DNA of 64,000 bases from JAILEN01 sp036723975 (GTDB taxonomy: Bacteria; Bacillota; Clostridia; Lachnospirales; Lachnospiraceae). Positions 1 through 9,344 of this stretch are shown piece after piece. How positions within the stretch are numbered: position 1 is the stretch's first letter; the number at the start of each line of letters is the position of its first letter. Where the stretch lies: NCBI GenBank assembly GCA_036723975.1, contig DAIMGJ010000012.1:6501-70500 (forward strand), in the 5' to 3' direction. A model generated the notes under the pieces. It was not told where the DNA came from. It worked only from the letters and a program-made list of their open reading frames with translations, and searched no databases. The position numbers and the translations under genes are program-made.

Positions 1-348
1 GACATCATAGCCCAGGGTTTCCAAAAGCGCAAACGCATTTCCAACAGAAGGATGCTCAATAGGGGTTGTAATAACATGCATACCGCTTCGCTTGTAAGCC
101 ATTGCACATCCGATAATCGCAAGATTATTGGTCTCGGTTCCGCCGGAGGTAAAATAGATTTCTTTATCATTTACCTTTAAGCTTTTCGCAATAATGCTTC
201 TGGTCTCCTTCAGATAATTCTCTGCTTCAAACCCTTTCATGTGCATGGAAGATGGGTTCCCGTAATCCTCCAAAAACACCTTATTCATTTTTTCTACTGC
301 TTTTTCGCTACATTTTGTGGTAGCGGAATTATCTAAATATGCTTCCAT
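1..348 (-). CDS. Cysteine desulfurase, NifS/IscS-like, partial (N-terminal 116 residues)
   Basis: Reads leftward off the window edge, so only the N-terminal 116 codons are present. The protein opens MEAYLDNSATTKCSEKAV, the usual start of class V aminotransferase-fold cysteine desulfurases, and continues with GNPSSMH, a TSGGTETNN segment and TTPIEHPSV, which in the family contact PLP. The family takes sulfur from L-cysteine for Fe-S clusters or tRNA thiolation; the active-site lysine and cysteine lie beyond the window. It sits 63 bp downstream of prmA on the same strand. The paralogue (IscS, NifS or a tRNA-thiolation partner) cannot be decided from this piece. Confidence 0.88.
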   Translation of the reverse strand, partial: MEAYLDNSATTKCSEKAVEKMNKVFLEDYGNPSSMHMKGFEAENYLKETRSIIAKSLKVNDKEIYFTSGGTETNNLAIIGCAMAYKRSGMHVITTPIEHPSVGNAFALLETLGYDV

Positions 349-411
349 GATTAAATCCTTTTTTTATTACACCGACTGCCTATTATAACAACAGTTGGAG
401 CAAAACTCAAA

Positions 412-1371
412 TCATTCCTGTGATTCTTTTACTGCCGTAATATTTACCCACTCTCCCTGGTGGTTTTCTTCCAATACCTTAAGACCTGATTTTTCAATGG
501 CCTCCCGTACTTCACCGGCTTTAAAATCAATAATGCCGGAGGAGATAAAAAGTCCACCCGGTTTCATCCGTCCGGGAATGCGCGGCATCATCTCTACAAT
601 AATATCCGCCAAAATATTGGCAACCACCACATCATAGCACTCGTCCCCCAACTTCTTTTCCAATTCATCATCGGTAATTAAGTTTCCGATATGGAAGGAA
701 GTTTTTCCAAAGTCTAGATCATTATTCTTAAAGTTTTCCTGTGCCGATAAAATACAATCCTCATCTATATCGGTACCTGCCACACTACCTGCTCCAAGCT
801 TAAGTGCCACGATAGATAAAATACCGCTGCCAAAACCTAAGTCCAATACGCAATCATCTTTTTTCAAATGCTTTTTCAGTTGTCGGATACAAAGCTGTGT
901 GGTCTCATGCTTTCCGGTACCAAAGGCAATGCCGGGATCGATACGGACTACCATCTGAGACGGATCAACCTCTCTGTCCTCCCAGGTAGGTAAAAATAAA
1001 ATATCTTCAATCGTAAATTCATGAAAATATTTCTTCCAATTGTTACGCCAATCCTCTTCGTCTGTTTCATCCACGGAAATCTTTCCGGTACCGATATTCA
1101 TAAACTTCTTTGTTTCTTCCAAAGAAAGCTGAATGCTTTCCAACAATGAGGAGGCATCAAAATCCTCTTCCACATAAAAACAAATCCTGCATTCATCCAA
1201 ATCGCCTGTTACATCCGGCTGTAATTCCTCATAAACGCCACCCTGCTTTTCATCAAAAACAGGCAAATTGTCCTTTATCTCAATATTTGTAATATCATGT
1301 TCCATTAAAATTCCACTGATGACATCTTCCGCTTGAGGAATGGTATCAATGGTATAGCGAATCCATTTCAT
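412..1371 (-). CDS. prmA: Ribosomal protein L11 methyltransferase
   Basis: A 319-residue SAM-dependent methyltransferase that by family methylates ribosomal protein L11. The N-terminal third is the L11-recognition domain; the C-terminal two thirds is a Rossmann fold with the SAM loop LDLGFGSGILSI near residue 175 and VVANILADII further on. Length is normal for PrmA. The start is preceded by GGGGAG at good distance. It follows dnaJ, a common arrangement in Clostridia, but a hairpin terminator lies between them, so expression probably depends partly on read-through. Confidence 0.95.
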   Translation of the reverse strand: MKWIRYTIDTIPQAEDVISGILMEHDITNIEIKDNLPVFDEKQGGVYEELQPDVTGDLDECRICFYVEEDFDASSLLESIQLSLEETKKFMNIGTGKISVDETDEEDWRNNWKKYFHEFTIEDILFLPTWEDREVDPSQMVVRIDPGIAFGTGKHETTQLCIRQLKKHLKKDDCVLDLGFGSGILSIVALKLGAGSVAGTDIDEDCILSAQENFKNNDLDFGKTSFHIGNLITDDELEKKLGDECYDVVVANILADIIVEMMPRIPGRMKPGGLFISSGIIDFKAGEVREAIEKSGLKVLEENHQGEWVNITAVKESQE

Positions 1372-1437
1372 GGCAGCTCCCCTTTCAAAGGTCTTTTCTT
1401 AAATCTTTTCAATTATATCACAAATGCCCATTTGGTC

Positions 1438-1472
1438 ATAAAAAAAGGAAAGTAACTGTCTTACTTTCCTTT
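1438..1472 (-). terminator. Intrinsic terminator after dnaJ
   Basis: Inverted repeat AAAGGAAAGTAA (1444-1455), 5-base loop, TTACTTTCCTTT (1461-1472). Read on the minus strand the stem is followed by a T run, placed five bases past the dnaJ stop. It should end the hrcA-grpE-dnaK-dnaJ transcript, with prmA beyond it. Confidence 0.85.
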
Positions 1473-1477
1473 GTATC

Positions 1478-2626
1478 TTAAAAGAATTTTTTCTTTCCTT
1501 TTTTCTTTGAAGAATCACCGGATGGATTTTTCGGTCCATCCAAAGTGTTTCCCGTTTCAGCATCAAAAGCTTTAAGTGCCTCTTTTGCTTTTTCGTTTAA
1601 CTTCGTCGGTACATCAACAAGCAATGTAACGTAATGATCTCCACGCATATTGGAATTACGAAGAGAAGGAATTCCTTTGCCGCGAAGACGAATACGGGTG
1701 CCTGTCTGTGTTCCGGCTTTTACCTCATAAACAATCTGACCGTCAATGGTATCAATGATAACTTCACCACCTAATGCAGCTACCGCAAATGAAATCATAT
1801 GATCGGAATAAACATCATAATCACGACGGACAAAGGTCGGATGCTGGCGGACACGAACTTCCACCATCAAATCGCCACGTGGTCCACCGTTGATTCCCGG
1901 CTCACCTTTGTCGCGAATTCGAACGCGCTGTCCATGATCGATTCCTGCCGGAATAGACACAGAGATTTTTTTCTTTCTTGCCACATATCCGGTACCGTGA
2001 CAATCCACGCACTTGTCTTTGATCATCTGACCGCTTCCGGAACACTCCGGACATGTCGTAACGTTTTGTACTGTACCAAAGAACGACTGGGATGTGGTAA
2101 TAATCTTACCCTTACCGCCGCATCGGCTACAAGTGGTCTTTGATGTACCCGGTTTTGCACCGCTACCTTTACAGGTTGGACATTCATCTTTTAATACAAG
2201 TTCAATTTCTTTTTCGCAACCGAAAGCTGCTTCTTCAAAAGTAATCGTAACGGAAGTATGAATGCTTTGTCCCTTCATAGGACCATTGGAGGCACGACGT
2301 GCTCCACCGCCAAAGAAATCCCCAAAGATATCACCGAAGATATCGGAGAAGTCCATACCGGAGAAGTCGAATCCTCCTGCACCACCGGCTCCGCCTTCAA
2401 AGGCCGCATGGCCAAACTGGTCATACTGGCGACGCTTATCAGCATCGGAAAGCACTGCATAGGCCTCAGAAGCTTCTTTAAACTTTGCTTCTGCTTCCTT
2501 ATCTCCGGGATGCATATCCGGATGATACTTCTTTGCAAGCTTACGATATGCACTTTTAATCTGAGCTTCATCGGCGCCGCGATCGACGCCAAGAACCTCA
2601 TAATAATCACGTTTCTGTTCTGCCAT
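1478..2626 (-). CDS. dnaJ: Chaperone protein DnaJ (Hsp40)
   Basis: A 382-residue type I J-protein, co-chaperone that stimulates DnaK ATPase and delivers unfolded substrates. Domains in order: J domain with the HPD motif (KKYHPDMHPGD, around residue 35), a Gly/Phe-rich region (about 75-110), a zinc-binding region with four CxxCxGxG repeats (CPTCKGSG, CSRCGGKG, CPECSGSG, CVDCHGTG, about 150-215), then the C-terminal substrate-binding domains and a lysine-rich tail. The start has AAGGA upstream and lies 10 bp after dnaK, so it is translated from the heat-shock operon message. Confidence 0.97.
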   Translation of the reverse strand: MAEQKRDYYEVLGVDRGADEAQIKSAYRKLAKKYHPDMHPGDKEAEAKFKEASEAYAVLSDADKRRQYDQFGHAAFEGGAGGAGGFDFSGMDFSDIFGDIFGDFFGGGARRASNGPMKGQSIHTSVTITFEEAAFGCEKEIELVLKDECPTCKGSGAKPGTSKTTCSRCGGKGKIITTSQSFFGTVQNVTTCPECSGSGQMIKDKCVDCHGTGYVARKKKISVSIPAGIDHGQRVRIRDKGEPGINGGPRGDLMVEVRVRQHPTFVRRDYDVYSDHMISFAVAALGGEVIIDTIDGQIVYEVKAGTQTGTRIRLRGKGIPSLRNSNMRGDHYVTLLVDVPTKLNEKAKEALKAFDAETGNTLDGPKNPSGDSSKKKGKKKFF

Positions 2627-2636
2627 TTTTTAATCC

Positions 2637-4520
2637 TTAAACTTCCTTGAAGTCAGCATCTACGACATCATCGTTTGCTCCGGCATTAGAAGCCCCCTGA
2701 GCATTTGCTGCACCTGACATATCAGGACCTGCTCCGGCTGCATTCTGAGCTGCCTGCGCATTTTCATACATCTTCGCAAATACCTTCTGAGCTGACTCCT
2801 GTAATTTTTCCTGAGCAGCCTTAAGTTCAGCCACATCGGATTCAGACATTTCTTCTGCCTGTGGATGCTTATCAAGTAAATCCTTAACCTTCTGAATATC
2901 AGCTTCAACCTGAGACTTATCAGCAGCATCAAGGTTTGCACCAACTTCATCAAGTGCCTTCTGAGTCTGGAATACGAAAGAATCTGCATCGTTTCTTGCA
3001 TCGATTGCTTCTTTACGTTTCTTATCCTGTGCTTCGAATTCAGCAGCTTCTTTTACTGCCTTTTCGATTTCTTCATCAGACATATTGGATCCTGCAGTAA
3101 TTGTAATGTGCTGTTCTTTTCCGGTACCAAGATCCTTAGCAGATACATTTACAATACCGTTTGCATCAATATCGAAGGTAACCTCAATCTGAGGTACACC
3201 ACGACGTGCTGGTGGGATACCATCCAATCTGAACTGTCCAAGAGACTTGTTATCTCTTGCAAACTGACGCTCACCCTGAACAACGTTGATATCAACGGCT
3301 GTCTGGTTATCCTCTGCAGTAGAGAATACCTGAGACTTTTTGGTAGGAATGGTTGTATTTCTTTCAATCAATCTTGTAGCAACACCACCCATGGTCTCAA
3401 TTGAAAGAGAAAGCGGAGTAACATCAAGAAGTAAGATTTCACCTGCACCTGCATCTCCGGCAAGCTTACCACCCTGAATAGAAGCACCAAGGGCAACACA
3501 TTCATCCGGGTTCAATGTCTTGGAAGGCTCATGTCCTGTTAAAGCCTTTACCTTATCCTGAACTGCAGGAATACGTGTGGAACCACCAACCAATAATACC
3601 TTAGAAAGGTCAGAAGCGTTTAATCCTGCATCCTTTAATGCGTTCTGAACAGGAATTGCTGTTCTTTCAACCAAGTCATGTGTTAACTCATCAAACTTCG
3701 CACGAGTTAAATCCATATCGAAATGCTTCGGTCCTTCAGCGGTTGCTGTAATGAACGGAAGGTTAATGTTTGTGGTTGTTGCAGCAGAAAGTTCTTTCTT
3801 TGCTTTCTCAGCAGCTTCTTTTAATCTCTGAAGTGCCATCTTATCGGTAGATAAGTCAACGCCCTCTTTTGCCTTAAACTCTGCAAGCATCCAGTCTGTA
3901 ATCTTCTGGTCGAAGTCATCACCACCAAGACGGTTATCACCTGATGTAGAAAGTACTTCGATTACGCCATCACCGATTTCAATGATAGAAACATCGAATG
4001 TACCACCACCAAGGTCGTATACCATGATCTTCTGCTCATTTTCATTATCCAAACCATAAGCCAAAGCTGCTGCTGTCGGCTCGTTGATAATACGCTTTAC
4101 ATCAAGGCCTGCAATCTTACCGGCATCCTTTGTTGCCTGACGCTGAGCATCGTTAAAGTAAGCAGGAACAGTAATAACTGCTTCTGATACAGGTTCACCA
4201 AGATAGTTCTCTGCATCACCCTTTAACTTCTGAAGAATCATTGCAGAAATCTGCTGTGGAGAATAATTCTTTCCGTCGATGGTACGTCCGTTGGATGTAC
4301 CCATATCTCTCTTGATAGAAGAAATGGTGTTCTCAGCATTTGTTACTGCCTGACGTTTTGCAGGCTCACCGATTAAACGCTCACCATTTTTTGTAAATGC
4401 TACGATAGAAGGAGTTGTTCTTGATCCTTCCTGGTTTGCAATAACGGTAGGCTTACCACCTTCCATAACAGCCACACAGCTGTTGGTTGTTCCTAAATCA
4501 ATACCAATAATCTTTCCCAT
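2637..4520 (-). CDS. dnaK: Molecular chaperone DnaK (Hsp70)
   Basis: A 627-residue Hsp70. The N-terminal ATPase domain starts MGKIIGIDLGTTNSCVAV and carries DLGGGTFDVSII; the substrate-binding domain and helical lid follow, ending in an acidic tail DDVVDADFKEV. I place the start at 4520 because GGAGG sits seven bases upstream; an in-frame codon 15 bases earlier lacks such a site and adds residues foreign to the family. Lies between grpE (28 bp gap) and dnaJ (10 bp gap) in the heat-shock operon. Confidence 0.98.
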   Translation of the reverse strand: MGKIIGIDLGTTNSCVAVMEGGKPTVIANQEGSRTTPSIVAFTKNGERLIGEPAKRQAVTNAENTISSIKRDMGTSNGRTIDGKNYSPQQISAMILQKLKGDAENYLGEPVSEAVITVPAYFNDAQRQATKDAGKIAGLDVKRIINEPTAAALAYGLDNENEQKIMVYDLGGGTFDVSIIEIGDGVIEVLSTSGDNRLGGDDFDQKITDWMLAEFKAKEGVDLSTDKMALQRLKEAAEKAKKELSAATTTNINLPFITATAEGPKHFDMDLTRAKFDELTHDLVERTAIPVQNALKDAGLNASDLSKVLLVGGSTRIPAVQDKVKALTGHEPSKTLNPDECVALGASIQGGKLAGDAGAGEILLLDVTPLSLSIETMGGVATRLIERNTTIPTKKSQVFSTAEDNQTAVDINVVQGERQFARDNKSLGQFRLDGIPPARRGVPQIEVTFDIDANGIVNVSAKDLGTGKEQHITITAGSNMSDEEIEKAVKEAAEFEAQDKKRKEAIDARNDADSFVFQTQKALDEVGANLDAADKSQVEADIQKVKDLLDKHPQAEEMSESDVAELKAAQEKLQESAQKVFAKMYENAQAAQNAAGAGPDMSGAANAQGASNAGANDDVVDADFKEV

Positions 4521-4548
4521 GATTTTGTCCTCCATTTACTCTTTCTTA

Positions 4549-5166
4549 TTATTGAACAACCGCTACCATAGAATGTCTTACTACAGTATCGCGGTACATA
4601 TATCCTTTTTGCAATTCCTGTGCAACAATTCCGGATTCGTATTCCTCGGATTCTACCTGCATTACCGCATTATGGAAGTCCGGATTAAATTCCTGACCGA
4701 CAGCTTCGATTGGTTTTACCCCTGCTTCTTCCAAAGCAGTCATCATCTGTTTGTAAACCATCTTCATTCCGTCGCCAAATGCATCGCCTTCCTGCACTCC
4801 GGCAAGGCCACGTTCGAAGTTATCTACCACCGGAAGAATCTTTTCTACGATGGTTTTTGCACCCATGTCATACATCTGTGCTTTTTCTTTTTCGGAACGG
4901 GTTCTGAAATTTTCAAACTCAGCAAGCTGACGTTTTACACGATCAGTTAACTCTTCGATTTGCTCATCACGCTTATCTTTCTTCTTGCCGGCTTTCTTTT
5001 TATCTTTGGAAGCCTCTTCCTTTTTTTCTTCTGCCTTTTCTTCAGCAGGCTTGGCAGTTTCTTTTGTTTCTTCTGCCTTAGGCTCATTCGTTTCTTTTGT
5101 TTCTTCTGCCTTAGGCTCATTCGTTTCTTTTACTTCTTTGGTTTCGAAGTTTTCCATTTCAGCCAC
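4549..5166 (-). CDS. grpE: Nucleotide exchange factor GrpE
   Basis: A 205-residue GrpE, the exchange factor that releases ADP from DnaK. About the first 65 residues are a highly charged Lys/Glu low-complexity tail, then the long coiled-coil helix (QIEELTDRVKRQLAEFENFR) and the C-terminal beta domain with the family signature near AVMQVESEEYESGIVAQELQ. The tail contains a perfect tandem duplication of 11 residues (KETNEPKAEET) encoded by a 33-bp repeat. Typical GrpE tails are shorter and less regular. Sits 18 bp after hrcA. Confidence 0.96.
   Translation of the reverse strand: MAEMENFETKEVKETNEPKAEETKETNEPKAEETKETAKPAEEKAEEKKEEASKDKKKAGKKKDKRDEQIEELTDRVKRQLAEFENFRTRSEKEKAQMYDMGAKTIVEKILPVVDNFERGLAGVQEGDAFGDGMKMVYKQMMTALEEAGVKPIEAVGQEFNPDFHNAVMQVESEEYESGIVAQELQKGYMYRDTVVRHSMVAVVQ
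5066..5131 (-). repeat. 33-bp perfect tandem repeat inside grpE
   Basis: Two adjacent identical 33-bp units (5066-5098 and 5099-5131), in frame, each encoding KETNEPKAEET in the disordered N-terminal tail of GrpE. Nucleotide identity is complete, so the duplication is recent or kept uniform. Copy number changes would keep the frame. Confidence 0.9.
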
Positions 5167-5184
5167 GACATCGCCACCTTTCTA

Positions 5185-6225
5185 TTATTTTTCATTAAAC
5201 TCAATCATTTGATCCAGCTGATGTTTCAAATGATTTAAATTGTCCATAACGTTTTTGTAATCCATACGCTTTGGACCGATGATACCAATGGTACCCTTCA
5301 CGCCTTCCCCTAATTCATAGGTGGCGGTTACCACAGAGCAATCCTTCATTGTCTGGATTGGAGACTCATCACCGATATATACCTGAATACCGGTTCCGGT
5401 CTTATCCCCTGTGGTTTCAATATCAGAAATCAGCTGCTTTAATTCATCCTTTTCTTCAAAAGTAGAAATAAATTCGCTTGCCTTTCTCGAATCTGCAAGT
5501 TCCGGATATTTAAAGATGTTTGTTGCACCTGAAGTGTAAATCTCTGTTTCTTCCTCACTGATTGTTTCAGCGATGGAGGAAAGCACCTCTTCTATGATAT
5601 CCGCAAACTCACTGGCCTGCGCCTTCATATTGGAAATCAAAGCCAAATTAATATCTGCTACCGTAAGTCCATTTAAATGGGTATTCAACAGCATATTCAG
5701 CTTCAACATGTTCTCATTGCTAAGCGGAGATGAAACATCAATCAGTTTATTCTTTACAATGTTTCCGCTCATCATAACTACGGATAACACCTGATTCTCA
5801 TTTACCTGAGAAAGCTGAACAAACTTAACTTTCGTCCCAGAAATCGCCGGTGCGGAAATCATGGTGGCATACTGTGTATTATTCGCAAGTACTTTTACAA
5901 CCTGCTTCAACAGATTTTCCATCTTTTCCGTACGTTCAATCATCAAATCCTTTATGTCGGTTACTTCCTGCTCTTTTTCAGAAATCAAATGATCCACATA
6001 GAATCGATAACCTTTGTCGGAAGGAATACGGCCGGCTGAGGTATGGGGCTGAATAATATAGCCAAGCTCCTCTAAGTCGCTCATCTCGTTTCGAATGGTT
6101 GCGGATGAAAGATTCAAATCCGAGCTCTTGGAAATGGTACGACTTCCTACCGGTTCTCCGGTTTCCATATAGTTTTGAATGATTGCATTTAAAATCTTAA
6201 CTTTTCTCTCGTCTAATTCTTCCAT
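5185..6225 (-). CDS. hrcA: Heat-inducible transcription repressor HrcA
   Basis: A 346-residue HrcA, the repressor that binds CIRCE and is kept active by GroEL in the standard model. The N-terminal winged helix includes MEELDERKVKILNAII and SSATIRNEMSDLEELGYI; the C-terminal part is the HrcA dimerisation/IDD domain. I start it at 6225 with AAAGGTG upstream. An upstream in-frame ATG at 6267 lies inside the CIRCE operator itself and would add 14 unlikely residues. First gene of the hrcA-grpE-dnaK-dnaJ operon. Confidence 0.95.
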   Translation of the reverse strand: MEELDERKVKILNAIIQNYMETGEPVGSRTISKSSDLNLSSATIRNEMSDLEELGYIIQPHTSAGRIPSDKGYRFYVDHLISEKEQEVTDIKDLMIERTEKMENLLKQVVKVLANNTQYATMISAPAISGTKVKFVQLSQVNENQVLSVVMMSGNIVKNKLIDVSSPLSNENMLKLNMLLNTHLNGLTVADINLALISNMKAQASEFADIIEEVLSSIAETISEEETEIYTSGATNIFKYPELADSRKASEFISTFEEKDELKQLISDIETTGDKTGTGIQVYIGDESPIQTMKDCSVVTATYELGEGVKGTIGIIGPKRMDYKNVMDNLNHLKHQLDQMIEFNEK

Positions 6226-6256
6226 AGACACCTTTTTCCCTGCTGTACTCCCTCTG

Positions 6257-6283
6257 TTAGCACTCATAAAAATAGAGTGCTAA
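6257..6283 (-). promoter_or_regulatory. CIRCE operator (HrcA binding site)
   Basis: Exact match to the consensus: TTAGCACTC (6257-6265), nine-base spacer, GAGTGCTAA (6275-6283). It lies in the hrcA leader just downstream of the promoter. A third related half-site (TTTAGCACCC on the plus strand, 6301-6309 region) lies 17 bases further upstream and overlaps the -10 box. Confidence 0.97.
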
Positions 6284-6297
6284 TATCTTCAAAAGAT

Positions 6298-6326
6298 AAT
6301 TTAGCACCCTGAAACTACTTTGTCAA
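6298..6326 (-). promoter_or_regulatory. Sigma-A-type promoter of the hrcA operon
   Basis: On the minus strand TTGACA (6321-6326), 17-base spacer, TAAATT (6298-6303). Transcription would begin just ahead of the CIRCE element, so bound HrcA would block initiation or clearance. It lies between the hemW stop and hrcA. Confidence 0.8.
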
Positions 6327-6349
6327 CTATATATTTGTTGTACCTGCCA

Positions 6350-7507
6350 TTAATCCAGCAAAAATTCTGCCATTACACGATTTGCCACATCCATGCCTTT
6401 TTCCGTCAAAAAGATTCTGCCCTCCGCCACTTTCAAAAGACCGAGTTTTTCATTCTTTTTGATCACCTTATCGTACAGTCCTTCCACTGTATTGCCGAAG
6501 GTTTCATAAAAATCACGTCGATTGATTCCCTGATTCATACGAAGTCCGAGATACATATACTCACTGATGGCATCTCGCTTGGAAAGTTCGATTTCTTCCA
6601 CTCGGGGAGACTCATCGGACTCCAATCGTTCGATATACTTTAAAAGGTTTCGCTCATTGGAATAACGAACCTCATCAACAAGCGATGCTGCTCCAAGCCC
6701 CACACCCAAATATGGTACTCGCTTCCAATAGCCGATATTGTGGATACATTCTTTTCCGTCTTTGGCAAAGTTGGAAATCTCATACTGATGATAGCCTGCT
6801 TCTTCCAACATCACCTGTGCGTTTTTAAGAAGTTCGTACTCCTGATCCAAATCCGGTAATGCCAACGTATCCAAATCTTTTTCGCGACGTTCCACATCCT
6901 CCCGGAATTTTTCGTAAAACTCTGTACCCTCTTCAATAATCAAAGAATACAAAGAAATATGTTGTGGTTTTAAATGAATCACTTTCTTTACCGAATTGGA
7001 AAGCTTATTCCATGTCTGATACGGCAAACCGCTCATTAAATCTACGTTAATGTTCTCAAATCCTGCAAGTTGTGCTTCACGATAGGTCTGCTCAAATTTT
7101 TTAAAATCATGAACGCGACCAAGCAGTTCCAATTCATCATCATTGGCAGACTGCAAGCCGATAGAAAGACGATTTACCCCCAAGTGACGGTAAATCTTAA
7201 AAGCTTCCACACTTCCAGTACCCGGGTTACACTCCATGGAAAATTCCGCATTCTTTGCCACACGGAAGTTTTCAAAAATCGCATTTATAATACGTTGCAT
7301 AAAGACGACTTCCAAATAAGTAGGTGTCCCTCCACCGATATAAACAGATGTTATAGTTTCGTCCGCAAAACGCTCTTTATAGCTTTCAATTTCAGAAATC
7401 AATGCGTAGGTGTAACGCTCCCGAAGTTTTACATCGTAGTTTCCGGAAAGGAAGTCACAGTATTTACATTTTTGTACGCAAAATGGAATGTGCACATATA
7501 ATTCCAT
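6350..7507 (-). CDS. hemW: Radical SAM heme chaperone HemW (coproporphyrinogen III oxidase-like)
   Basis: A 385-residue radical SAM protein. It begins MELYVHIPFCVQKCKYC with the CxxxCxxC cluster motif, followed by SVYIGGGTPT and the HemW C-terminal domain. The family was long annotated as oxygen-independent coproporphyrinogen oxidase; HemW members load heme into target proteins and keep the same motif. The start at 7507 has GGGGAGG eight bases upstream; a GTG nine bases earlier falls within that ribosome binding site. Lies between lepA (25 bp) and the hrcA promoter; lepA-hemW adjacency is common in Firmicutes. Confidence 0.9.
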   Translation of the reverse strand: MELYVHIPFCVQKCKYCDFLSGNYDVKLRERYTYALISEIESYKERFADETITSVYIGGGTPTYLEVVFMQRIINAIFENFRVAKNAEFSMECNPGTGSVEAFKIYRHLGVNRLSIGLQSANDDELELLGRVHDFKKFEQTYREAQLAGFENINVDLMSGLPYQTWNKLSNSVKKVIHLKPQHISLYSLIIEEGTEFYEKFREDVERREKDLDTLALPDLDQEYELLKNAQVMLEEAGYHQYEISNFAKDGKECIHNIGYWKRVPYLGVGLGAASLVDEVRYSNERNLLKYIERLESDESPRVEEIELSKRDAISEYMYLGLRMNQGINRRDFYETFGNTVEGLYDKVIKKNEKLGLLKVAEGRIFLTEKGMDVANRVMAEFLLD

Positions 7508-7532
7508 AACACGCACCTCCCCTTATTCAATA

Positions 7533-9344
7533 TTATTCTTCATCGAGTTTTAAAACACTCATAAATGCTTCCTGCGGGATCTCAACATTTCCTACCTGAC
7601 GCATTCTCTTTTTACCCTCTTTTTGCTTTTCCAGAAGTTTCTTCTTTCGGCTGATATCACCACCATAGCACTTGGCAAGGACATCCTTTCGCATGGCCTT
7701 TACGGTTTCACGGGCAATAATCTTTGAGCCAACGGCTGCCTGAATCGGAATTTCAAATAAGTGACGCGGAATTTCCTGTTTTAACTTTTCGCACATCTTT
7801 CTTCCGCGCTCATATGCCGTATCCTTAAATACGATAAAGGAAAGGGCATCCACCATCTCGTGATTAATCAAAATATCAAGTTTCACAAGCTCGCTTCGCT
7901 CATAGCCACGCATTTCATAATCAAAGGATGCATAGCCGCGGGAACGACTCTTTAAAGCATCAAAGAAATCATAAATAATCTCATTAAGCGGAAGAACATA
8001 TTTAAGAAGTGCTCTGGTTTCTTCCATATATTCCATGGAAACATAAATACCGCGGCGCTCCTGACACAAATCCATAATAGATCCGATGTAGTCCTTCGTT
8101 ACCATAATCTCCGCATCCACCATAGGTTCTTCCATATAATCTATCTCGGAAGGGTCCGGTAAGTTCGATGGGTTGGTAAGCTCTATCATGGTACCGTCGG
8201 TTTTGTATACGCGATAGACAACGCCGGGAGCCGTTGTAACCAAATCAAGGTTATACTCTCTCTCCAAGCGCTCCTGAATCACATCAAGATGCAACAGTCC
8301 AAGGAAACCACAGCGGAATCCAAATCCCAAAGCAATGGAGGTCTCCGGCTCATACTGCAATGCCGCATCGTTAAGCTGCAACTTTTCCAACGCATCTCGA
8401 AGATCCGGATACTTTGCACCGTCTGCCGGATACATACCGCAGTACACCATAGGGTTCACTTTCTTGTATCCCGGAAGTGCTTCCTTACAAGGATTTGAAA
8501 CGGAAGTCACCGTATCTCCCACGCGAGTGTCCCGAACATTTTTAATGGACGCGGTCATATACCCTACCATACCGGCAGATAATTCATCACACGGAATAAA
8601 CTGACCCGCTCCGAAATAACCAACCTCAACGACATCAAATTCGGCACCGGTGGCCATCATTTTAACCTTATCTCCGGCTTTGATGGTACCTTCTTTGATT
8701 CGGAAAAATACAATAACTCCCACATAAGGATCGTAAAGGGAATCAAATATCAATGCCTGAAGCGGTGCATCCTTATCTCCGGTGGGAGCCGGAAGTTTTT
8801 CAATAATCTGTTTTAATACTTCATCAATATTTAATCCCGTCTTTGCGGAAATCTGCGGTGCATCCTCTGCTTCCAAACCGATCACATCTTCGATTTCATC
8901 AATAACACGCTTTGGATCCGCACTTGGAAGATCGATTTTATTAATAACGGGAAGCACTTCCAAATCGTGATCCAATGCTAAATACACATTAGCAAGGGTC
9001 TGTGCTTCAATTCCCTGTGCAGCATCCACAACCAAAATAGCACCATCACATGCTGCCAACGAACGGGAAACTTCATAATTGAAATCCACGTGTCCCGGAG
9101 TATCAATCAGATTTAAAACATATTCTTCTCCCTCGGTTGTTTTGTAAATCAAACGAACCGCCTGGGATTTAATCGTAATTCCTCTTTCTCTTTCCAAGTC
9201 CATATTATCAAGAACCTGAGACTGCATCTCACGCTCGGTTAAAAGGCCGGTACGTTCAATCAATCGATCCGCAAGGGTTGATTTTCCATGATCAATATGG
9301 GCTACTATACAAAAATTTCTAATCTTACTTTGGTCAATGGCCAT
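7533..9344 (-). CDS. lepA: Elongation factor 4 (LepA), ribosome GTPase
   Basis: A 603-residue translational GTPase. G1 is AHIDHGKSTL, G3 DTPGHVDFNYEV and G4 NKIDLP, followed by EF-G-like domains II, III and V and the LepA-specific C-terminal domain (KMRQVGNVEIPQEAF end region). It acts on ribosomes during translation initiation or stalling. Its ATG overlaps the TAA of the upstream gene by one base (TAATG), implying translational coupling with the GGDEF fusion protein. Confidence 0.97.
   Translation of the reverse strand: MAIDQSKIRNFCIVAHIDHGKSTLADRLIERTGLLTEREMQSQVLDNMDLERERGITIKSQAVRLIYKTTEGEEYVLNLIDTPGHVDFNYEVSRSLAACDGAILVVDAAQGIEAQTLANVYLALDHDLEVLPVINKIDLPSADPKRVIDEIEDVIGLEAEDAPQISAKTGLNIDEVLKQIIEKLPAPTGDKDAPLQALIFDSLYDPYVGVIVFFRIKEGTIKAGDKVKMMATGAEFDVVEVGYFGAGQFIPCDELSAGMVGYMTASIKNVRDTRVGDTVTSVSNPCKEALPGYKKVNPMVYCGMYPADGAKYPDLRDALEKLQLNDAALQYEPETSIALGFGFRCGFLGLLHLDVIQERLEREYNLDLVTTAPGVVYRVYKTDGTMIELTNPSNLPDPSEIDYMEEPMVDAEIMVTKDYIGSIMDLCQERRGIYVSMEYMEETRALLKYVLPLNEIIYDFFDALKSRSRGYASFDYEMRGYERSELVKLDILINHEMVDALSFIVFKDTAYERGRKMCEKLKQEIPRHLFEIPIQAAVGSKIIARETVKAMRKDVLAKCYGGDISRKKKLLEKQKEGKKRMRQVGNVEIPQEAFMSVLKLDEE

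Noticed and set aside
6226..6267. Upstream start for hrcA at 6267.
   Set aside because: The codon lies within the CIRCE inverted repeat and the added residues are not family-like; the start at 6225 has its own binding site.
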